From G965216695 sp965216695 (GTDB lineage Bacteria > Pseudomonadota > Gammaproteobacteria > Pseudomonadales > Azotimanducaceae): 64,000 bases of DNA. The DNA lies in assembly GCA_965216695.1 (NCBI GenBank), contig OZ244212.1, positions 4,402,001 to 4,466,000 of the forward strand, given 5' to 3'. The notes beneath the pieces are model-generated. The model saw only the letters and a program-made list of their open reading frames with translations. It had not been told where the DNA came from and searched no databases. Each line of letters opens with the position of its first letter. The stretch's first letter is position 1. Below are positions 1-7,832 of the stretch, in pieces. A program made the position numbers and the translations under genes.

Positions 1-73
1 GAGCGCAATTGCCCCTATCAGCACGCGCGCAACAGGATCGGCGGCGGCTCGATGTCCCGTCGGACTTCGCCGA

Positions 74-793
74 GTGTTGGGCATAGTTTTCACCGGGCGT
101 TCACGGTATTTTGCTGTCCGGGAGACTACCACGGTTGGGAGCCGCGTGAGATCGTCGACGCACATCGCCGGGCCGGTCACGGTCATCACACTGTTTTACG
201 TTGTCGTGATCGGCGGCAGCTTTGCGCTGGATGCGTATGTGCCGTCCGCGCGGCCGTATCTGCCGTTCGGCGGCATCGATCGATTGCTGGAGATCGGCGC
301 GGATACGTTCGAGCCCGTGCAGACCATGTCCCCGCTGATCGCAAGCTCGCCGCGCGACATCGTGCGGCTGATGCTCGGCATTCTATCGGCAACGCTGTTG
401 ATGGCGCCCATCACCTGGGTGTATTTCATTACCACTCGGCGCAAGGACGTGAACCGCTCACTCGCGCAAACCGTGATGATGTTGCCGATCATCGTTGCCG
501 GTATCGCGATGATCGTACAGAACAGCATCCCGCTCGCGTTCAGCCTCGCGGGCATCGTTGCTGCGGTGCGTTTCCGGTTCACGCTCACCCAGCCTGCGCA
601 CGCGTTGTACATATTCGCCGCGATCACGATCGGTCTGGGTGCGGGCATCAGCGCCGTAGGCGTGTCCGCGGTGGTATCCGTAACCTTTGTGTACGCGAGC
701 CTGCTGTTGTGGTGGCTGAACTATGGCGCCAACCTCAATACGCCGTTTTTCGCGTTTCTAACCGGCCGCGGCGTAGACGACGATGAGCTTTGA
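74..793 (+). CDS. DUF4956-type polytopic membrane protein (start uncertain, possibly truncated by the left edge)
   Basis: Inner-membrane protein of unknown biochemical function. After about 30 non-hydrophobic residues there are four to five membrane segments (about residues 33-52, 96-116, 130-148, 150-166, 177-235). The stretch SLAGIVAAVRFRF followed by an Ala/Gly-rich helix is the signature I associate with the DUF4956 family. The annotated start is a GTG with no clear Shine-Dalgarno, and the frame is open back to the left edge, so the true start could be further upstream or at an internal codon just before the first membrane segment. Its last 11 bases overlap the next gene, so the two are probably co-translated. 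DUF4956 genes often sit with VTC-type polyphosphate polymerase and CotH-like genes; a CotH-like gene lies at 2558-3601 and a polymerase may lie off the left edge (inference). Confidence 0.75.
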   Translation: MLGIVFTGRSRYFAVRETTTVGSRVRSSTHIAGPVTVITLFYVVVIGGSFALDAYVPSARPYLPFGGIDRLLEIGADTFEPVQTMSPLIASSPRDIVRLMLGILSATLLMAPITWVYFITTRRKDVNRSLAQTVMMLPIIVAGIAMIVQNSIPLAFSLAGIVAAVRFRFTLTQPAHALYIFAAITIGLGAGISAVGVSAVVSVTFVYASLLLWWLNYGANLNTPFFAFLTGRGVDDDEL

Positions 794-1616
794 ACGCATC
801 GCTCCGTTGACGGCGTTGCTGCTGTTGGGCGGTGCGTTAGCCGCCTGTAATGAGCCTGCGGACGCTGGTGCCGCTAAGCAGACTGAAGTCGTTCGATGGA
901 AACTGCCGAAAGCGCTCAAGGAGATATCGGGATTGGCGTTCCTGGACGGGCAACTGTATGCGCACCAGGACGAGCGGGTGCGTGTGTACGCACTCGACTG
1001 GCAGGACGGCCGCGTGTTGGACACCTATCCCGCCGGGGATCAAGGCCGCGGGGATCGTGGCGACGTGGAGGGCATTGCGGCCCTCGACGGCCGCCTCTAC
1101 CTGGTAACGAGCGATGGTCAGCTCTACCGGACCGCTCCCGAGACCCGGGTTATCGAGCATGTGCGCGATCTCGGCACAGACGAAAGCTGCGAAATCGAAG
1201 GGCTCACCGCAGTCGACGGAGGGTTGGTGGCCGCGTGCAAATCCTGGTACGGCGAGGACGATCCTCTCGGAGTGCACTTTCTACGGTGGGAGGCCGATGG
1301 CGAAGTCACCCATGTCGCGATTCCGTTGACCGGCGATCTGCAACACGAGCTCGAACAGGGTTTGAGCCCGTCCGGCATCGAATTCGTTGCGGGCGAACGG
1401 ATTTTCCTGCTGGTAGCGGCGCGTGAGGGGCGCATCTGCGAACTTGATGCCGCCCTTCGATTCCGACGCTGTAGCGCGTTGGATGGGTCCCACAAGCAGA
1501 CGGAAGGCGTTGCGGTGGCGCCCTCCGGGGCCGTGGTGCTCGCCGACGAAGGCCGGGGCGGGCGCGCGCGATTGACCGTGTATCCAGATCGGACGTTCCT
1601 GGAGCCGCGCTCGTGA
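783..1616 (+). CDS. Secreted lipoprotein, beta-propeller / SdiA-regulated-like
   Basis: Predicted lipoprotein of 277 aa. The N-terminus has a hydrophobic signal ending in the lipobox LAAC at about residue 21. The mature part alternates short strands with repeated G-x-L-Y and EGIAA-type elements (about residues 45-110 and 130-150). This suggests a beta-propeller of the SdiA-regulated or esterase-like phytase sort; I do not recognise a catalytic signature. Its ATG lies inside the end of the upstream membrane gene (11-base overlap), and its stop overlaps the GTG of the next gene (GTGA), so it is the middle of a tightly coupled three-gene operon. It probably acts in the periplasm or at the outer membrane. 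The propeller assignment is from visible repeat pattern only. Confidence 0.7.
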   Translation: MSFERIAPLTALLLLGGALAACNEPADAGAAKQTEVVRWKLPKALKEISGLAFLDGQLYAHQDERVRVYALDWQDGRVLDTYPAGDQGRGDRGDVEGIAALDGRLYLVTSDGQLYRTAPETRVIEHVRDLGTDESCEIEGLTAVDGGLVAACKSWYGEDDPLGVHFLRWEADGEVTHVAIPLTGDLQHELEQGLSPSGIEFVAGERIFLLVAAREGRICELDAALRFRRCSALDGSHKQTEGVAVAPSGAVVLADEGRGGRARLTVYPDRTFLEPRS

Positions 1617-2521
1617 CGGCGCGCCGTCTCGTGTTGGTGCATGGACGCGGGCCGAAACCGGCGCCGGACGCGCTGCAGGAACTCTGGGTAGGCGCGTTGC
1701 GTGCCGGCCTCCAACGCGACTGGCCCAAGTCCGTCAAGACCTTCGACGCGGTCGAGACCGTCCTGGTCCACCACGCAGACCTGTGGCCGCTCGACCATGA
1801 CGCGTTCGACGCCGAACTCGATCTCGCGGACCGCCGGCGTGCGCTGGATCTGCTCGTGCAACGCAAGAAACGCACGGCGTTCCGCCGCCGGTACTACGAA
1901 GAACTTCCCGGCAAGTCGTCGATGTCGGAGTTCGTTGCCGACGTCGCTGCGTCGGCGTTGTCGCTGCTCCGTATGGGCAAGCGCGCGGTGTCGCGCGTGA
2001 TTCCGGAACTCGGATCCTATTGGGGTGGTGTGGACGCACCGTTGCGCGCAGTAACCGCCGCGCTGGAAATCGCGTTGCACGATGATGCGGATGTGATGGT
2101 AATCAGCCACTGCATCGGCAGTGTGTTGACTTACGATGCGTTATGGCAGCTTTCGCATGGCGACGCGGAGCCGGGATCGAAGGTGCGCGTCTGGTTGACG
2201 TTGGGCACGCCGCTCGCGGACGACACGGTGCGCCGCAACCTGGCTGGTGCAGCGGAGAAGGGCGCGAAGCGTTACCCGACCAATCTTCTGACGTGGGAGA
2301 ACGTAGCCGCCGAAGACGACTTTACATGTCACGATGAGAGCGTGGCCAACGATTTCTCGGAGATGCTTCGTCTGCCCGTGATCAGCCGGATCAACGACCA
2401 TCGAATCTACAATCTCACCGAGCGTTTCGGCCGCTCCAATCCTCACAGTTCCCTGGGGTATCTGGTGCACCCGAAAGTCAGTGACATTCTGCACGACTGG
2501 TTGCATACCGGATCGACGTAA
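1613..2521 (+). CDS. Alpha/beta-hydrolase-fold protein with Cys at the nucleophile elbow
   Basis: 302 aa, no signal peptide. Residues 6-12 (LVLVHGR) are the first core strand and oxyanion region of an alpha/beta hydrolase. The nucleophile elbow at about residues 163-170 reads VISHCIGS, where a lipase would have G-x-S-x-G: the nucleophile position is Cys167 (codon TGC at 2111-2113). A later LTLGTPL strand and C-terminal Asp/His-rich segments could provide the acid and base. Cys nucleophiles occur in dienelactone-hydrolase-like enzymes, but overall this looks more like a lipase or PGAP1-type protein. It starts on GTG overlapping the previous stop (GTGA), so it is the last gene of the 74-2521 operon. 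Substrate unknown; it could also be a non-catalytic relative. Confidence 0.75.
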   Translation: MTARRLVLVHGRGPKPAPDALQELWVGALRAGLQRDWPKSVKTFDAVETVLVHHADLWPLDHDAFDAELDLADRRRALDLLVQRKKRTAFRRRYYEELPGKSSMSEFVADVAASALSLLRMGKRAVSRVIPELGSYWGGVDAPLRAVTAALEIALHDDADVMVISHCIGSVLTYDALWQLSHGDAEPGSKVRVWLTLGTPLADDTVRRNLAGAAEKGAKRYPTNLLTWENVAAEDDFTCHDESVANDFSEMLRLPVISRINDHRIYNLTERFGRSNPHSSLGYLVHPKVSDILHDWLHTGST

Positions 2522-2557
2522 GCGGCCGCGTCCTTCGCGCTCGGATCCGAACGGTTT

Positions 2558-3601
2558 CTAGCCGCGGCACGCACCGGTTATCTGCCGTTCCCGCTTTGCC
2601 GGGTCCGACAGCGTATCGAAGAAGGCGGCAACGTATTTTAGCGTCCGCGCTTTCGTGCGGTCGTTCAGCGCCGGTTCCTCGCGGAAGAGCGCCTCGATGG
2701 CGCCGCGCGCCTCCAGAAACCGGGTGATCGCGTTGCTCAGCGAATCGTCGTCGCGGCAGAAGCCGCGGAAGAGCCTTTGCTTGAGTGTGCGTATTCCCAG
2801 TTGTTCCAGAGGTGCGCCGTAGGGCGGGCTCACCAGGCCCGTCGAATCGAAATCGTACGGTACGGGTACGATCCGATCGTTGAGCATCAGCGGTACTACG
2901 TTGTGACAGCAGTCATCGCCCTCGGGCCCGCGCAGCAGTGAGAAATCGGTGTTTCCGGCAAAGTACTGAAACAACTCCACCAGCGCGGCAGGTTCGGGAG
3001 CGAGTTCTCTGCGTTCCAGCGCATCAACGCTGTGTTTGTCTGCGCCGAGGCGTTTGCGTAACTCTCGTTTGCTCTCGATCAGGAAGCCGGGCTTCGTAAA
3101 GTCGCGGCCTTTTTCGGTGTCTACGTAGCGAATGGAGAGCGGCCGAACGCGAAAACTGTGTGGCGTAAGCAGGTTCAGCGTCTGGTACAGCAGGCGTTCC
3201 TTGGCCAGGTATTCGAGGTGACCCTTCGCGCTCCGGCAGTGCGTCACAACCTTCAGCTTGCGCTGTCCGGCAAACGCGGTGTGCTCCGGCCGTTCGGGAA
3301 ATCGGAGTGATAACGGCGGAAACGAGCAGAACGATTTGTCCCGACGCGACTTGCCGCGGGGGCGCAGCGTGGCATCGAGGGTTGCGCCGCTCTCGCCTGC
3401 AATCACGAGCTGCGCAGGCCGGTACTCAGGCGCCGGGTCCCGGTCGCGGGCCAGTTGCGCAAACGGCGCCCGCAGTTCAATTGCGAGCGGCGCGCTGCTT
3501 TCAAAGAGGGGTAGCCGGTCACCGTCGTCGGCGCGCGCGCCACTGACAGCGGTAGCGCCACTCAACGCAATACCTGCAATCCATCGCGCGATGACCTTCA
3601 C
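2558..3601 (-). CDS. Secreted CotH-kinase-like protein
   Basis: 347 aa with a Sec signal peptide (about residues 1-24, cleavage after SGARA). The mature sequence has an early strand-rich part with the element LRPRGKSRR (about residues 82-90) and later a DFDSTG segment (about residues 250-255). These are reminiscent of the CotH family, atypical protein kinases that use a D-F-D-type metal site. The family assignment is from these short similarities only. Its start overlaps the stop of the upstream membrane-protein gene by four bases (ATGA), so the two are probably translationally coupled. It converges on the 74-2521 operon with a 36-base gap. A CotH-like protein near a DUF4956 protein is a recurrent pairing, which supports the guess. 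Confidence 0.6.
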   Translation of the reverse strand: MKVIARWIAGIALSGATAVSGARADDGDRLPLFESSAPLAIELRAPFAQLARDRDPAPEYRPAQLVIAGESGATLDATLRPRGKSRRDKSFCSFPPLSLRFPERPEHTAFAGQRKLKVVTHCRSAKGHLEYLAKERLLYQTLNLLTPHSFRVRPLSIRYVDTEKGRDFTKPGFLIESKRELRKRLGADKHSVDALERRELAPEPAALVELFQYFAGNTDFSLLRGPEGDDCCHNVVPLMLNDRIVPVPYDFDSTGLVSPPYGAPLEQLGIRTLKQRLFRGFCRDDDSLSNAITRFLEARGAIEALFREEPALNDRTKARTLKYVAAFFDTLSDPAKRERQITGACRG

Positions 3602-4281
3602 GTTGCAACCTCCTCGGTTAAAGTCGATCGATGTTCGCGCAGATGCAGATGAAGGTCGACGCCGATCTTCAACAGCACCAGCACCACGAGCAGCGGCAGG
3701 GGTGAACCGAGTGCGTGCACACCGGCGCCGCCGACGATCACCGCAACGTGCAGAATGAATATTCGTTTGTAGGGGGAAATCATCAGGTCGTTGGTATTCT
3801 GATCGCGATGTTCCCCGCCCAGCCAGTAGTTGAAAACAAATGACACGCCGTGACTAACGAAGAGCGCGATCAAGGCCCATTGCCAGAATGGCGGCGCAAT
3901 CGATGCCACGTATTGAATGATCTCGACCAGCATCTGCACGAAGATCAGGAAGAAGGGCCACGGCTCTCCTTGGGGTATGGAAGGCATGTCGTCGCCCAGA
4001 ATGGAGACGATGAATATGCCGTGCCCGGCGCAGAATCCACCGTAATGGATAAGAAAAAAAGCAATGAGAAACAACGCTTTGACGCCACCTTTTGTAAGCA
4101 TTTTTATGATTGTGTAGGCGCCGAGTACAAGGTTTTCTGCCCAGTAGAAAATGACGATCCCCTCGACATCCCATCCCCAGAGGAGCACGCCGGCAATGGG
4201 CACCAGGTTGGCGAGGACGAGGGCGGCGGGTGTCAGCCAGCGCTCAACCGCAGGGGGAAGCAGACCTCGGTCGGTGATCAT
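3598..4281 (-). CDS. Polytopic membrane protein, DUF6498-like
   Basis: 227 aa, starting at the ATG of MITDRG (4281). The frame is open 40 codons further upstream, but that would run into the enoyl-CoA hydratase gene. Six hydrophobic segments are visible: about residues 16-36, 38-56, 65-85, 108-130, 135-155 and 180-215. The motif FYWAENLVLG near residue 48 is typical of a conserved membrane family I would call DUF6498; its function is unknown. The gene lies seven bases downstream of the enoyl-CoA hydratase and overlaps the start of the CotH-like gene by four bases, so the three minus-strand genes form one operon. Confidence 0.75.
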   Translation of the reverse strand: MITDRGLLPPAVERWLTPAALVLANLVPIAGVLLWGWDVEGIVIFYWAENLVLGAYTIIKMLTKGGVKALFLIAFFLIHYGGFCAGHGIFIVSILGDDMPSIPQGEPWPFFLIFVQMLVEIIQYVASIAPPFWQWALIALFVSHGVSFVFNYWLGGEHRDQNTNDLMISPYKRIFILHVAVIVGGAGVHALGSPLPLLVVLVLLKIGVDLHLHLREHRSTLTEEVAT

Positions 4282-4288
4282 TGGTAAC

Positions 4289-5101
4289 TCATAGGGGCGA
4301 ACCCTTCGGAAACTTCGGGTCACGCTTATCGCGTAGCGACGCAACCCCTTCCCGCGCTTCCGGCCCGGTGAAACCCAGCATCTCGAGTGCGGTGGATGCA
4401 TCGAACGTCGGTCCGGCGAGGCGCAGCCAGTTGTTCAACGCGTACTTGGTCCAACGGATCGCGTTCGGTGCGCCGTCAGCGAGTTTGCGCGCGACTCGCA
4501 TGGCCTCGTCGGCCAATGCGTCATCCGGCACGCAGCGCGACACCAGGCCGATCCGCTCAGCTTCAGCACCGCTCAGCCGGTCGCAGGTTAGAAGGTAGTA
4601 CTTGGATTTCGCCATTCCGCACAACAACGGCCAGATGATTGCCGCGTGGTCACCGGCAGCGACGCCCAGGCGCGTGTGACCGTCGGTAATACTGACCGAT
4701 TCCGCGACGATGGAAATGTCACACAACAGCCCGGCCACCAGGCCAGCGCCTACCGCGGGTCCGTTGATTGCGGCGATGGTCGGTTTGCCACAATTGATGA
4801 TGTTGTAGACGAGGTCGCGGGCTTCTTTCCACGTCTGCGCACGTACGTCGAAGTCGTCGATAATCTCGTCGATCATGTCGAAATCGCCGCCGGCGGAAAA
4901 CGCGGCGCCCGCGCCGGTCAGGATAACGACGTCAACGTCTGGGTCCATGTCGATTTCGCGCCAGACGTACGTCAGCTCTCTATGGCCCACCTGATCGAGC
5001 GCGTTGTAGCGTTCCGGCCGGTTGAACGTGACACGAAGAATGCGTTCGTCAGGATAGTCGAACGCCAGACGCTGGTACCCCTGATAGCGATCCTGGCCCA
5101 C
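4289..5101 (-). CDS. Enoyl-CoA hydratase/isomerase family protein
   Basis: Crotonase-fold enzyme of 270 aa, expected to hydrate or isomerise an acyl-CoA thioester in the cytosol. The start is a GTG at 5101, preceded six bases away by GAGGGG; the much longer open frame upstream is antisense to argE and is not translated sequence of this gene. Family landmarks are visible: NRPERYNALD (about residues 27-36), an oxyanion-hole region GAGAAFSAGGD (about 63-73), and INGPAVGAGL (about 112-121). A second Gly-rich loop with GDHAA follows near residue 150. The usual Glu pair of crotonase is not obvious, so it may be an isomerase-type member. It heads a minus-strand operon with two membrane/secreted genes and is divergent from argE. 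Confidence 0.9.
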   Translation of the reverse strand: MGQDRYQGYQRLAFDYPDERILRVTFNRPERYNALDQVGHRELTYVWREIDMDPDVDVVILTGAGAAFSAGGDFDMIDEIIDDFDVRAQTWKEARDLVYNIINCGKPTIAAINGPAVGAGLVAGLLCDISIVAESVSITDGHTRLGVAAGDHAAIIWPLLCGMAKSKYYLLTCDRLSGAEAERIGLVSRCVPDDALADEAMRVARKLADGAPNAIRWTKYALNNWLRLAGPTFDASTALEMLGFTGPEAREGVASLRDKRDPKFPKGSPL

Positions 5102-5200
5102 GGTGTTCCCCTCAATGATGTCGTGACGGAAGAAGCAATGCCGTGAGAGCGTATCAGAGGGTGAGCAAGGCGCAAACGACAGCCGCGAGAACCCGGCGCG

Positions 5201-6418
5201 ATGGGTATAATGCGCGGTCCGTTCGTGAACCGCGTCGTTGCGGGAGTCTTGGAGTTGCCGTTGAGTCAGGGTGTCCGTTATTCGCCGCGGGAAATGATCG
5301 AGAAGCTGGTAGGTTTTCCGACGGTGTCGCGCGACTCGAATCTGGAGTTGATCGGCTTCGTGCAGGAATACCTTCGTGGCCACGGCGTGCAAGCGCGCCT
5401 GGTCGCAAGCGACGACGGACGCAAAGCCAATCTGTTTGCAACGGTGGGGCCGAATCGGCCAGGTGGCGTCGTGCTCTCCGGGCACACGGACGTCGTTCCG
5501 ATCGACGATCAGACATGGCGTACCGATCCATTCTGCGCGGTCGAGCGGGACGGCCGGATCTACGGACGCGGCACCTGCGATATGAAGTCCTTTCTCGCTA
5601 TCGGTCTGGCCCTGGTGCCCGAGATGCACACGTTGACGGCCCCGATCCACTTCGCACTGTCGTACGACGAAGAGATCGGCTGCCTCGGCGCGCCGCGGAT
5701 GATTGCCCGCTTGCGTGACGAGGTGCCGCCGGTTCGCGCGGTGGTCGTCGGCGAACCGACGTCTATGAAGGTGGTGACCGGACATAAGAGCATCCTGCAT
5801 TTCGATACCCGACTGACCGGACACGAGGCCCATTCCAGTCAGCCGCACCGTGGCGTGTCTGCGGTGATGGCGGCGGGACGCCTGCTGCATTGGCTCGACG
5901 ACCGGCAGCGCCAAAACGCCGCCGCCGCTGACGCGGATTGCCCATTCGAACCCGCGTACACAACCTTGCACTGTGGGGTGATTCACGGTGGCACCGCCCA
6001 CAACATTATGGCGGGTCACTGTCATTTCGTTACCGATGTGCGGGCGTTGCCGCAGGAAGATCCGCGTTCGTATCTGAGCGAGTTCCAGACATTTGCGTCA
6101 CAGACTGTCGAGGCCGACATGCGTCGAGTGCACTCGGAATGTCGGATTGCGATCGAGGTTTGCGCAAACGTTCCGGGGTTTGTCACATCCGAGGATGAAC
6201 CTGCGGTTCAACTTGCGAAGCAGTTGACGGGTCAGAACGGGAGTTGTGTGCAGGCGTATGCGGCGGAGGCGGGCCAGTTTCAGCAGGCAGGCTTCAGTGT
6301 GGTGATGTGTGGTCCGGGCAGTATCGACCAGGCGCATCAGCCTGATGAGTACATCGACCTCGCTCAGGTGACTCTCGGGGAACGCTTTGTCCGCAACCTG
6401 ATCGCCGTTCTGTCCTGA
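5201..6418 (+). CDS. argE: Acetylornithine deacetylase (ArgE, M20 peptidase family)
   Basis: Zn-dependent amidohydrolase predicted to release acetate from N2-acetylornithine in arginine biosynthesis. M20 metal ligands are visible (numbered from the 5201 ATG): His95 and the base Asp97 in GHTD, Asp127 in TCDMKS, and the Glu157-Glu158 pair in YDEEIG. The C-terminal motif GPGSIDQAHQPDEY closely matches the ArgE end. The open frame gives 405 aa, about 20 longer than E. coli ArgE. The extra N-terminus overlaps a TATAAT box, so the real start may be a TTG near 5249-5261 or the ATG at 5294. The gene is monocistronic, divergent from the enoyl-CoA hydratase and convergent with the dipeptidase. A related M20 succinyl- or acetyl-amino-acid deacylase cannot be fully excluded. 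Confidence 0.9.
   Translation: MGIMRGPFVNRVVAGVLELPLSQGVRYSPREMIEKLVGFPTVSRDSNLELIGFVQEYLRGHGVQARLVASDDGRKANLFATVGPNRPGGVVLSGHTDVVPIDDQTWRTDPFCAVERDGRIYGRGTCDMKSFLAIGLALVPEMHTLTAPIHFALSYDEEIGCLGAPRMIARLRDEVPPVRAVVVGEPTSMKVVTGHKSILHFDTRLTGHEAHSSQPHRGVSAVMAAGRLLHWLDDRQRQNAAAADADCPFEPAYTTLHCGVIHGGTAHNIMAGHCHFVTDVRALPQEDPRSYLSEFQTFASQTVEADMRRVHSECRIAIEVCANVPGFVTSEDEPAVQLAKQLTGQNGSCVQAYAAEAGQFQQAGFSVVMCGPGSIDQAHQPDEYIDLAQVTLGERFVRNLIAVLS
5205..5210 (+). promoter_or_regulatory. Consensus -10 box (TATAAT) near the argE start
   Basis: A perfect TATAAT hexamer preceded by GGG lies in the 99-base gap between divergent echA-like and argE-like genes. No convincing -35 box is present 16-18 bases upstream. 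If it is used, transcription begins near 5217, downstream of the first in-frame ATG (5201), and translation must start at an internal codon. Confidence 0.35.
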
Positions 6419-6438
6419 TATCGCCACCGTGCCGTTTC

Positions 6439-6453
6439 GAACCGGCCCGGTTC
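6439..6453. terminator. Short GC-rich hairpin between convergent genes
   Basis: GAACCG-GCC-CGGTTC forms a perfect 6-bp stem with a 3-base loop in the 42-base gap between the argE-like and dipeptidase genes. There is no T-tract on either side, so it is at best a weak bidirectional terminator. Confidence 0.3.
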
Positions 6454-6460
6454 CGCTACA

Positions 6461-7678
6461 TTAGGGTTTGGCGCATATCGGCGGATTGCCAGCCTGTTCG
6501 CCCATCGTCTCCACCTGGCGCCACACGCGCATCAGGTTGCCGCCGAGAATCTTGCCGATGGCCTGCGTGTCGTAGCCGCGCTGCTCCAGGCCCTCGATCA
6601 GCGCCGGATACGCTGCCGCCGTCTTGAAACCCACGGGCAGCGTGTTACCAACGCCGTCGAAATCACTGCCTATGCCCACATGGTCGATGCCGCCGATTCG
6701 CACCGCACGATCTATGTGATCCAGCAGATCGTCGAGTGTCGCGAACGGGTAGGGATTGTCGGCAAGGTAGCGCTTGCCGAAGGCTTCGAGCTCCGGATCC
6801 TCCGGCGCAAGCTGATACGCTTCCGCGTAGGCGGCCGCCGCTTCTCTGGCGCGCTGGGACCAGGCATTGGCCTGCGCGCTCAGAAAATTCGAACCGGCGT
6901 TGATCTGTATTACGCCGCCCTGGGCTGCAAGCGCCAGCACCATCTCGTCGCTCATGTTGCGCTCGAATCCCGGTGTGAAATGCCTGAGCGATGAGTGCGA
7001 TGCAATTACGGGCGCGTTAGTTGTGGCAATCACATCCCAGAACGCGTCGTCGGACAGGTGTGAAACATCGATCATCATCCCCCGATCATTCATCGCGAGC
7101 ACGAGTTCTTTGCCGAACGGCGACAGCCCGTCCCAGCGTCGTTCGCTGTCGTAAGACGAATCGCTGATGTGATTCGATTTCGCGTGCGCGAGCGTTATGT
7201 AACGGATGCCGCGTCGATAGAAGTACTCAAGGTTTGCCAGGTCGCCGGCGATAGGTCCGCCATTTTCCATGCCTAGCGGTAGCGCAATTCGTCCGCTTGC
7301 ACGGATTCGAACCACGTCGTCCGCGCAGTGGGCCATGGCGAGATCATCCCTGTGCTCGCTCGCAAGTCGCTCGACGAGGCGAATCAGATCGTCCGCGAAC
7401 CTGTGCGCATCTCCGGCGGCATCCACTGCCGGCGGCACGAAGATCGACATGAATGCTGCGTCCAGTTTCCCCTGTCGTGCTGCAGGAATGTCGAAATCCC
7501 CGGCCGTGTCTCGACCGAGGTCTTCCCACGCTTCGAGCAGCCGGTAGGGCACGTCGATATGTGTATCGACGGTGATCGGATGGTCAGGGGCTTCGGGCGC
7601 GCGGTCGGGTCCGGATGTGTGCTGGCAGGCGACCGAAAGCAGCAGCGCTGCAGCGCTGAACGTATAGCGATTGGACAT
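6461..7678 (-). CDS. Membrane dipeptidase (M19, renal-dipeptidase-like) lipoprotein
   Basis: 405-aa periplasmic Zn metallopeptidase that should cleave dipeptides, possibly D-amino-acid-containing ones. The ATG at 7678 starts a signal peptide ending in a lipobox with Cys18 (LLLSVAC). The longer upstream frame would overlap the divergent fumarase promoter and was rejected. M19 landmarks are visible: DTHID (His40, Asp42), MENGGPI (about 137-143), ITLAHAKSNHI (about 158-168) and DVSHLSDDAFWD (about 197-208). ASHSS follows near residue 218, and GSDFDGV lies near residue 345. Length is normal for the family. The downstream neighbour argE is convergent; the upstream neighbour fumarase is divergent. 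Confidence 0.92.
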   Translation of the reverse strand: MSNRYTFSAAALLLSVACQHTSGPDRAPEAPDHPITVDTHIDVPYRLLEAWEDLGRDTAGDFDIPAARQGKLDAAFMSIFVPPAVDAAGDAHRFADDLIRLVERLASEHRDDLAMAHCADDVVRIRASGRIALPLGMENGGPIAGDLANLEYFYRRGIRYITLAHAKSNHISDSSYDSERRWDGLSPFGKELVLAMNDRGMMIDVSHLSDDAFWDVIATTNAPVIASHSSLRHFTPGFERNMSDEMVLALAAQGGVIQINAGSNFLSAQANAWSQRAREAAAAYAEAYQLAPEDPELEAFGKRYLADNPYPFATLDDLLDHIDRAVRIGGIDHVGIGSDFDGVGNTLPVGFKTAAAYPALIEGLEQRGYDTQAIGKILGGNLMRVWRQVETMGEQAGNPPICAKP

Positions 7679-7757
7679 GGATGCACTCGAACGGTTGAAG
7701 CCGGATGGTCCCACGGGCCAGGATCCGCGTCCATGCCGGTGGGCGTTGCACTCCCCG

Positions 7758-7782
7758 GGTTGTGCACGCCAGGTTGTGCACG
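7758..7782. promoter_or_regulatory. 11-bp direct repeat in the dipeptidase/fumarase divergent gap
   Basis: GGTTGTGCACG occurs at 7758-7768 and again at 7772-7782, a 14-base period, each copy holding the palindrome GTGCAC. A possible -10 box TATGAT follows at 7800-7805 for the fumarase gene. The layout suggests a regulator binding site or a promoter-proximal repeat. Function is inferred from position only. Confidence 0.35.
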
Positions 7783-7832
7783 GCGCTCTCGGCCGCTGAT
7801 ATGATGCCGTTTTTCGCACGCGGGAAGCCGAT

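Noticed and set aside
52..786. A 244-codon plus-strand frame overlapping the DUF4956-type gene
   Set aside because: Arg/His/Cys-rich and not membrane-like; the alternative frame gives clear membrane helices and a conserved-looking motif.
1124..2110. A 328-codon minus-strand frame opposite the lipoprotein and hydrolase genes
   Set aside because: No domain, ribosome site or normal composition; the plus strand has coupled genes with signal peptide and hydrolase motifs.
2541..2550. Palindrome TCGGATCCGA between convergent genes as a terminator
   Set aside because: No loop and no T-tract; a perfect 10-bp palindrome without space to fold is weak evidence.
5102..6025. A 578-codon minus-strand frame that extends the enoyl-CoA hydratase through the argE region
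   Set aside because: The extra 308 codons are antisense to argE and low-complexity His/Arg-rich; the hydratase has its own GTG with a ribosome site at 5101.
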